Source of the DNA: an uncultured Clostridium sp.
GTDB lineage: Bacteria > Bacillota > Clostridia > Lachnospirales > Lachnospiraceae
Assembly (NCBI GenBank): GCA_947643685.1
Contig: CANRXD010000038.1
Span: 1 to 9,038 of the forward strand
DNA length: 9,038 nucleotides
Direction of reading: 5' to 3'
The translations under genes and the position numbers were made by a program. Positions 5,888-9,038 of the stretch are shown in pieces; position 1 is the stretch's first letter, and each line of letters begins with the position of its first letter. The notes under the pieces are model-generated. The model saw only the letters and a program-made list of their open reading frames with translations. It was not told the DNA's origin and made no database searches.

Positions 5888-6649
5888 TTATCTTCCCTTC
5901 TTCCCGTTTTCTCTGGCAATCACATAAATCCGTTCGCTGTCCGCCTTCGGCGCGTCTCTGGTGAAGGCATCGTATGCCGCCACAAATTCCATGCCGGATT
6001 CTTCTATGGCCTCCATGATTTCCTCCAGAGAATACGCCCTCTGGCAATGGGTTTCATGGTACTTTCTGTAAAGATCTCCCTCTTCCCGCACAAAAATGGA
6101 AAGATCATAAATATTGATTTTTTCTTCCGGCTCATACTGGTTATCCCAGATAAATCCGGAGTCTTCCCGATCCTCGGCAATGGTGGAATCTCCCATGAGC
6201 ACCGAATATTTATACTCCGTATTCAGGTCAAAAATAAATACTCCCCGGGGATCCAGGTAATTATTTACCAGCTTAAGGACCTTAACCAGATCCTCCGGCT
6301 TTGTCATGTAATTCATGCAGTCACAGATGGAAACCACCGCCCTTACGGTTCCGTAAAGCTCAAACTCCCGCATGTCCTGACACAGATATAAAATATCCTT
6401 TCCTGACCGGAATTTTTTATCCATTGCAAGTTCCAGCATTTCCCCGGAACAATCCACGCCAATCATGTCATAACCCTGACCGGAAAGGAGCTCCGTAAGG
6501 CTTCCGGTCCCGCAGCCCAAATCCAGAACCAGGCCGTCCTCTATGCCATATTCCTTCAGAAGACCCGTGAGATACTCACACCATTCCCCATAGGGAATAT
6601 CATCCATGAAGGTGTCATAAACTGCTGCAAATCCTGTATACGCTTCCAT
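5888..6649 (-). CDS. Class I SAM-dependent methyltransferase
   Basis: A 253-residue protein with a Rossmann-type methyltransferase core. Motif I is LVLDLGCGTGSL (40-51) for the methionine part of SAM. The acidic residue for the ribose is in MIGVDCSG (62-69, Asp66). Motif II is LCQDMREFE (89-97), motif post-II is VSICDCMNYM (106-115), and FIFDLNTEYKY (138-148) follows. The N-terminus YTGFAAVYDTFMDDIPY (4-20) is typical of small-molecule methyltransferases in clostridia; the substrate cannot be told. The frame is open to 6871, but the added 74 residues are translated repeat DNA and have no family look. The ATG at 6649 has AGGGG at about 9 bases and the family start. Its TAA is one base before hslO, so the two form an operon. 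A weak -10-like TATAAC sits at 6671-6676 without a convincing -35. Confidence 0.88.
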   Translation of the reverse strand: MEAYTGFAAVYDTFMDDIPYGEWCEYLTGLLKEYGIEDGLVLDLGCGTGSLTELLSGQGYDMIGVDCSGEMLELAMDKKFRSGKDILYLCQDMREFELYGTVRAVVSICDCMNYMTKPEDLVKVLKLVNNYLDPRGVFIFDLNTEYKYSVLMGDSTIAEDREDSGFIWDNQYEPEEKINIYDLSIFVREEGDLYRKYHETHCQRAYSLEEIMEAIEESGMEFVAAYDAFTRDAPKADSERIYVIARENGKKGR

Positions 6650-6682
6650 GCCTTTAAACCCCTGTTTGCTGTTATATGATAC

Positions 6683-6718
6683 AAAAAGACAACAGTTACG
6701 CCTTCCGGCTAAACTGTT
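6683..6718 (-). terminator. Terminator-like hairpin at the end of repeat copy B
   Basis: On the minus strand AACAGTT (6718-6712) pairs with AACTGTT (6697-6691). An inner GCC/GGC (6709-6707 with 6702-6700) closes a GGAA tetraloop, with a 2x2 internal loop between the stems. GTC and TTTTT (6687-6683) follow. The stem is AT-rich, so termination may be partial. It sits just upstream of the methyltransferase gene and may be part of the repeat rather than a dedicated terminator. Confidence 0.4.
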
Positions 6719-6831
6719 ACGGAATCCAGCCCATTTAAAGTCCGCCTGCGGCGAAGGGCCGGATTCTCTCCAGCCTCCGCGTATTCTTACGGACTTTGCA
6801 GCAAGTGCAAAGTCCTGGGCTGAACGGTTAC
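6691..6831. repeat. Dispersed intergenic repeat, copy B
   Basis: The core, 6707-6831, is bounded by GGCTAAACTGTTAC (6707-6720) and CTGAACGGTTAC (6820-6831), matching the ends of copy A. The internal blocks CAGCCCATTT (6727-6736) and GGCGAAGGGC (6750-6759) are in the same order as in copy A. An extra inverted copy of the AACTGTT motif at 6691-6697 extends it leftward as a hairpin. It contains a perfect 10-bp stem GGACTTTGCA/TGCAAAGTCC (6791-6800 with 6806-6815, loop GCAAG), plus AAAGTCCG (6737-6744), which could instead pair with CGGACTTT (6790-6797). Its right end overlaps the SEC-C reading frame. I see no gene of its own. Confidence 0.55.
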
Positions 6832-7440
6832 ACCTACAAAACCTGCCACTGGCAGCTTCTTTCGGATGCATGGCAACAAAAAGCCACTACCCTTCCGGGG
6901 TAATGGCTTATCCGCCCATTTTCTGTACTGGTTGCGGCCACAGCATTTCTTGTATTTCTTACCGCTTCCGCAGGGACACGGATCATTGGGGTAAATCTTA
7001 CGGCTTTCACGGCGAACTGTACCGGAAGCCTTCTGTGCCTTGTAGAGCTCGCTTCTCTTCTCTTCCGTGAGAATGGAGTCCCACTGAGGCAGGCTATAAA
7101 GCCATTTTGCCTTTGCCTCTACCATGTTGTAATACAGCTTTTCCGGATCGATTTCAATTTTTACAACCGTATCCTCGTCCATGGTCTCGATAGGGTTCTC
7201 ATAGCCCTTTAAGCTCTCATTGATTCCATCTAAGAATCCTGTCATAATAAGTATTTCTGTCTCGTATTTATCAGCCAGCTCTTTTAAAGTACCCTCAACC
7301 ACCTCACCGGGATTTGAAAGAATCTTTTCATAGATTCCCTTTTCAATGGTAAAATAACCGCTCCAGAGTTCTTCTTTCTTTTTATCATCGAGACCATCGC
7401 CGTATGCAAGGTTTCTCCAGTTTTCAAGTAAAGTTGCCAT
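6787..7440 (-). CDS. SEC-C metal-binding domain protein, with an anomalous C-terminal tail
   Basis: A 217-residue frame. The N-terminal 145 residues ([15 protein letters not shown]..., [16 protein letters not shown] at 48-63, [13 protein letters not shown] at 66-78, [12 protein letters not shown] at 113-124) resemble an uncharacterised clostridial family that ends in a SEC-C motif. The motif is [17 protein letters not shown] (151-167), a zinc-binding C-x-C-x8-C-C module like that at the SecA C-terminus. Related proteins, as I recall them, stop within a few residues of this motif. Here the frame continues about 47 residues, through an intrinsic terminator (6878-6909) and into repeat copy B, giving a composition unlike the rest. 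One extra A in the AAAA run at 6919-6922 would end the protein at a TAA at 6908-6910, directly before the terminator stem. AAGGA lies about 10 bases before the ATG. Biological role unknown. Confidence 0.8.
   Translation of the reverse strand: MATLLENWRNLAYGDGLDDKKKEELWSGYFTIEKGIYEKILSNPGEVVEGTLKELADKYETEILIMTGFLDGINESLKGYENPIETMDEDTVVKIEIDPEKLYYNMVEAKAKWLYSLPQWDSILTEEKRSELYKAQKASGTVRRESRKIYPNDPCPCGSGKKYKKCCGRNQYRKWADKPLPRKGSGFLLPCIRKKLPVAGFVGVTVQPRTLHLLQSP
6878..6909 (-). terminator. Intrinsic terminator inside the SEC-C reading frame
   Basis: On the minus strand AAGCCATTACCC (6909-6898) pairs with GGGTAGTGGCTT (6892-6881) around the 5-base loop CGGAA. This is 12 pairs including one T/G wobble. 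A TTTTT tract at 6882-6878 overlaps the base of the stem. The wobble becomes a C/A mismatch on the plus strand, so the structure fits minus-strand use. It is a textbook terminator for the SEC-C gene, yet the open frame runs through it. Confidence 0.85.
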
Positions 7441-7513
7441 AGCAAAACCATCCTTTTCGTATTCTTATTTCAGAGTCCCGTCCGACTCCCATCTGTAACA
7501 TAACGCCTGGACT

Positions 7514-7542
7514 ATTATAGCATAGCCGAAAAAATCTGTAAA
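7514..7542 (-). promoter_or_regulatory. Promoter of the SEC-C gene
   Basis: On the minus strand TTTACA (7542-7537) and a perfect TATAAT (7519-7514) are separated by 17 bases, with TGC giving an extended -10. The predicted start is near 7507, about 66 bases before the ATG at 7440. The leader contains a small hairpin GAGTC/GACTC (7488-7484 with 7477-7473). Together with the terminator at 6878-6909 this defines a single-gene transcript. Confidence 0.85.
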
Positions 7543-7610
7543 CACAAAAATCCCCCGTCACAGCGGTCTGCCACCGCAGCAGTCACGTCCGTTTACCGCA
7601 GAGACCTCCG

Positions 7611-8921
7611 CTATTTTAAGAGAGACCAGGTAATAACGGAAAAGGTCTCAATGGCATTCACCAGTACTTTCTCATCAAAATCAAAAGCCGTTGTATGCTG
7701 GGCAGAGGCGGTTTTTGTCATGGAGCGCATATAGGTGGCCTTTCCTCCGTGGGACTGCACCCGGTTCATCATAAAGGAAATGTCTTCGCTGCCCCAGTTC
7801 TGAGCATTTTTTATGGTACTGATCTTAAGCTGCGGGAGCTCATTTTCCAGGATTTCTGCGATCTGCTCCAGAAAATCCACCTCACTCTTCTGGGATTCAC
7901 AGGCGCCCATGGAGATCATACGGCACTGGCAGTCCGTCATGGCAGCGGCGGCCTGACAGATTCTTCTTGCCTCCCTGTCCATGTAATTACAGATTTCCGT
8001 GGTCTCGCCGCGAACCTCCATCTGAATCACAGCCTTTTTGGGAATCACATTTCTTCCGCTTCCTCCATGGATGGTTCCCACATTGACCCTGGTGATACCG
8101 CCGCTGTGACGGGGAATGGCCGTTAAATTAATAACTGCATTGGCGGCCGCCACAATGGCGCTTTTTCCGTTTTCCGGGAAACCGCCCGCATGGGCTGCCT
8201 GTCCCACAAATTCCACATCATACCGGCTGTTGGCTAAAGATCCCCAGGTCCCCGGCGTCACGTCCCCATCATCCGGCCCGTCGTCCGGCGCGATATGGGT
8301 TCCCACAAAATAATCCACATCATCCAGGTGTCCATGGGCTACAATTGCCCTTGCCCCTTTTCCGCCCTCCTCGCCGGGCTGGAAAATAAGCTTAACGGTT
8401 CCGTGAAGCTGGTCTTTTATTTTCATCAGCACCTCTGCCGTTCCAAGGCCTATGGCCGCATGGCCGTCATGGCCGCAGGCGTGCATCATTCCGGGATTCA
8501 CAGAAGAAAACCCTTCCCGGTAAGGACGGTGGCTTTCCTCCTCATCCTCAAAAAGCCCAAGGGCATCAATGTCAAACCGCAGGGCCACCACCGGGCCCTC
8601 GCCGCACCGCAAAATACCGATAACACCCGTAAAGCCCTGTTTCATTTCCTCCGTCAGATACTCTGCCGGGGCTCCCTGGAGAAGCGCCCGCTCTCCGTGA
8701 GCCCTCAGCTCATCTTCATCCGGAAGGCCGATCCGCGCCTCATCCAGGCAGACCTGGCTCCCTGTGAGGACTTCATAGCCGAGCTCCGTCAGAGTTTTTG
8801 CAATGATGGCTGAGGTCCGCATTTCATACCAGGCGGTTTCCGCATGTTTATGGAAATCCCGCCTTCTGGCTCTGCTCACCTGGTCCAGAGCCCTGGCATA
8901 TTCTATGATTTTTTCATTCAT
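7611..8921 (-). CDS. M20 family amidohydrolase, AbgA-like (aminobenzoyl-glutamate hydrolase subunit A type)
   Basis: A 436-residue zinc metallohydrolase of the M20 peptidase/amidohydrolase family that cleaves amide bonds of N-acyl amino acids. Motifs: RRDFHKHAETAWYE (20-33), RFDIDAL (115-121), SHRPYREGF (130-138), the metal-binding MMHACGHDGH (145-154; Cys149, His151), QPGEEG with the general-base Glu pair (181-186; Glu184/185), THI (208-210) and a closing QHTTAFDFDE (408-417; His409). Its length and the blocks SHRPYREGF and MMHACGHDGH closely resemble E. coli AbgA (436 residues as I recall), which with AbgB hydrolyses p-aminobenzoyl-glutamate. No AbgB is in view, so the substrate is unproven and no symbol is assigned. 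AGGAG (8932-8936) lies 10 bases before the ATG. An out-of-frame ATG at 8928 stops within four codons. The start overlaps the stop of a possible upstream gene. Confidence 0.92.
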   Translation of the reverse strand: MNEKIIEYARALDQVSRARRRDFHKHAETAWYEMRTSAIIAKTLTELGYEVLTGSQVCLDEARIGLPDEDELRAHGERALLQGAPAEYLTEEMKQGFTGVIGILRCGEGPVVALRFDIDALGLFEDEEESHRPYREGFSSVNPGMMHACGHDGHAAIGLGTAEVLMKIKDQLHGTVKLIFQPGEEGGKGARAIVAHGHLDDVDYFVGTHIAPDDGPDDGDVTPGTWGSLANSRYDVEFVGQAAHAGGFPENGKSAIVAAANAVINLTAIPRHSGGITRVNVGTIHGGSGRNVIPKKAVIQMEVRGETTEICNYMDREARRICQAAAAMTDCQCRMISMGACESQKSEVDFLEQIAEILENELPQLKISTIKNAQNWGSEDISFMMNRVQSHGGKATYMRSMTKTASAQHTTAFDFDEKVLVNAIETFSVITWSLLK

Positions 8922-9038
8922 TTTTCATCCGCTCCTTCTATAATCCGGGCTGCCGCCCTGCTGGCGCAGGCATCCCCATGTACGAAAGTCAGTTGCTCCG
9001 CACTTCGTGCTCCCGCAACTGCCGCCTGTATTCGCAAA
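8918..9038 (-). CDS. Possible C-terminal end of an upstream gene (partial, uncertain)
   Basis: One minus-strand frame is open from the right edge (first full codon at 9037) for 39 codons, ending ASRAAARIIEGADEK and a TGA at 8920-8918. Its stop overlaps the M20 start as ATGA, an arrangement typical of translationally coupled operon genes. I do not recognise the product. The call is weak because the stretch contains a strong hairpin (8990-9021), and a second frame also ends plausibly with QLREHEVRSN and a TGA at 8991-8989. Only sequence to the right can decide. Confidence 0.35.
   Translation of the reverse strand, partial: LRIQAAVAGARSAEQLTFVHGDACASRAAARIIEGADEK
8990..9021. repeat. Strong palindromic hairpin near the right edge
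   Basis: CAGTTGC (8990-8996) pairs with GCAACTG (9015-9021). An inner GCAC/GTGC (9000-9003 with 9007-9010) closes the loop TTC, with TCC and TCCC as the internal loop. There is no U tract on either strand, so it is not a classical terminator. The symmetric form resembles a REP-like palindrome and may be another dispersed repeat; only one copy is in the window. Confidence 0.5.

Noticed and set aside
6650..6871. A 74-residue N-terminal extension of the methyltransferase
   Set aside because: It is the translation of repeat copy B, overlaps the SEC-C terminator region and lacks family similarity. The ATG at 6649 fits better.
7546..7577. A possible terminator of the M20 gene: GCGGT/ACCGC stem (7563-7577) and TTTTT (7550-7546) on the minus strand
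   Set aside because: Twelve bases separate the 5-bp stem from the U tract, too far for a normal intrinsic terminator, and I found no better stem next to the U tract.
8957..8970. A small hairpin CCTGC/GCAGG between the right-edge palindrome and the M20 start
   Set aside because: It is a 5-bp stem without a U tract or repetition elsewhere, so it is likely chance in GC-rich sequence.

Overview
This window looks like chromosomal core DNA from a Gram-positive clostridium. The protein signatures point to Lachnospiraceae (an Enterocloster/Lachnoclostridium-type organism): a ruvA-ruvB-zapA-U32 peptidase order, a DUF5662 protein, a SEC-C protein with a clostridial N-terminal part, and sigma-A-type promoters with strong Shine-Dalgarno sites. 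This placement is inferred from recalled family resemblance, not from a search. I see no phage, transposase, CRISPR array, tRNA or rRNA.

Layout: (1) 1-2502, minus strand: ruvA, ruvB, zapA and the 5' part of a U32 peptidase, probably one transcription unit starting from a promoter at 2523-2551. (2) 2503-2812: a divergent intergenic region holding the ruvA promoter, an opposing consensus promoter, and a roughly 224-bp repeat element (copy A). (3) 2813-3892, plus strand: a YprB-type RNase H-like exonuclease, ending at a strong terminator. (4) 3912-4502, minus: a DUF5662 protein converging on that terminator. (5) 4561-4836, plus: a cold shock protein with its own near-consensus promoter. (6) 5002-6649, minus: a SAM methyltransferase followed after one base by the redox chaperone Hsp33. 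(7) 6691-6831: a second, shorter member of the repeat family (copy B). (8) 6787-7440, minus: a SEC-C protein whose 3' end appears frameshifted through its own terminator into copy B. (9) 7611-8921, minus: an AbgA-like M20 amidohydrolase, possibly coupled by an ATGA overlap to a gene that starts beyond the right edge.

Taken together the genes are housekeeping: Holliday junction migration (RuvAB), division-ring assembly (ZapA), nucleic acid processing (YprB-like, Csp), oxidative protein protection (Hsp33) and peptide/amide hydrolysis (U32, M20). No obviously new multi-gene system is present. The most unusual content is non-coding: a dispersed repeat family with matching ends and shared internal blocks in two intergenic regions. 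One copy carries the promoter of the YprB-like gene. The other supplies the tail of the SEC-C reading frame and contains mutually exclusive hairpins.
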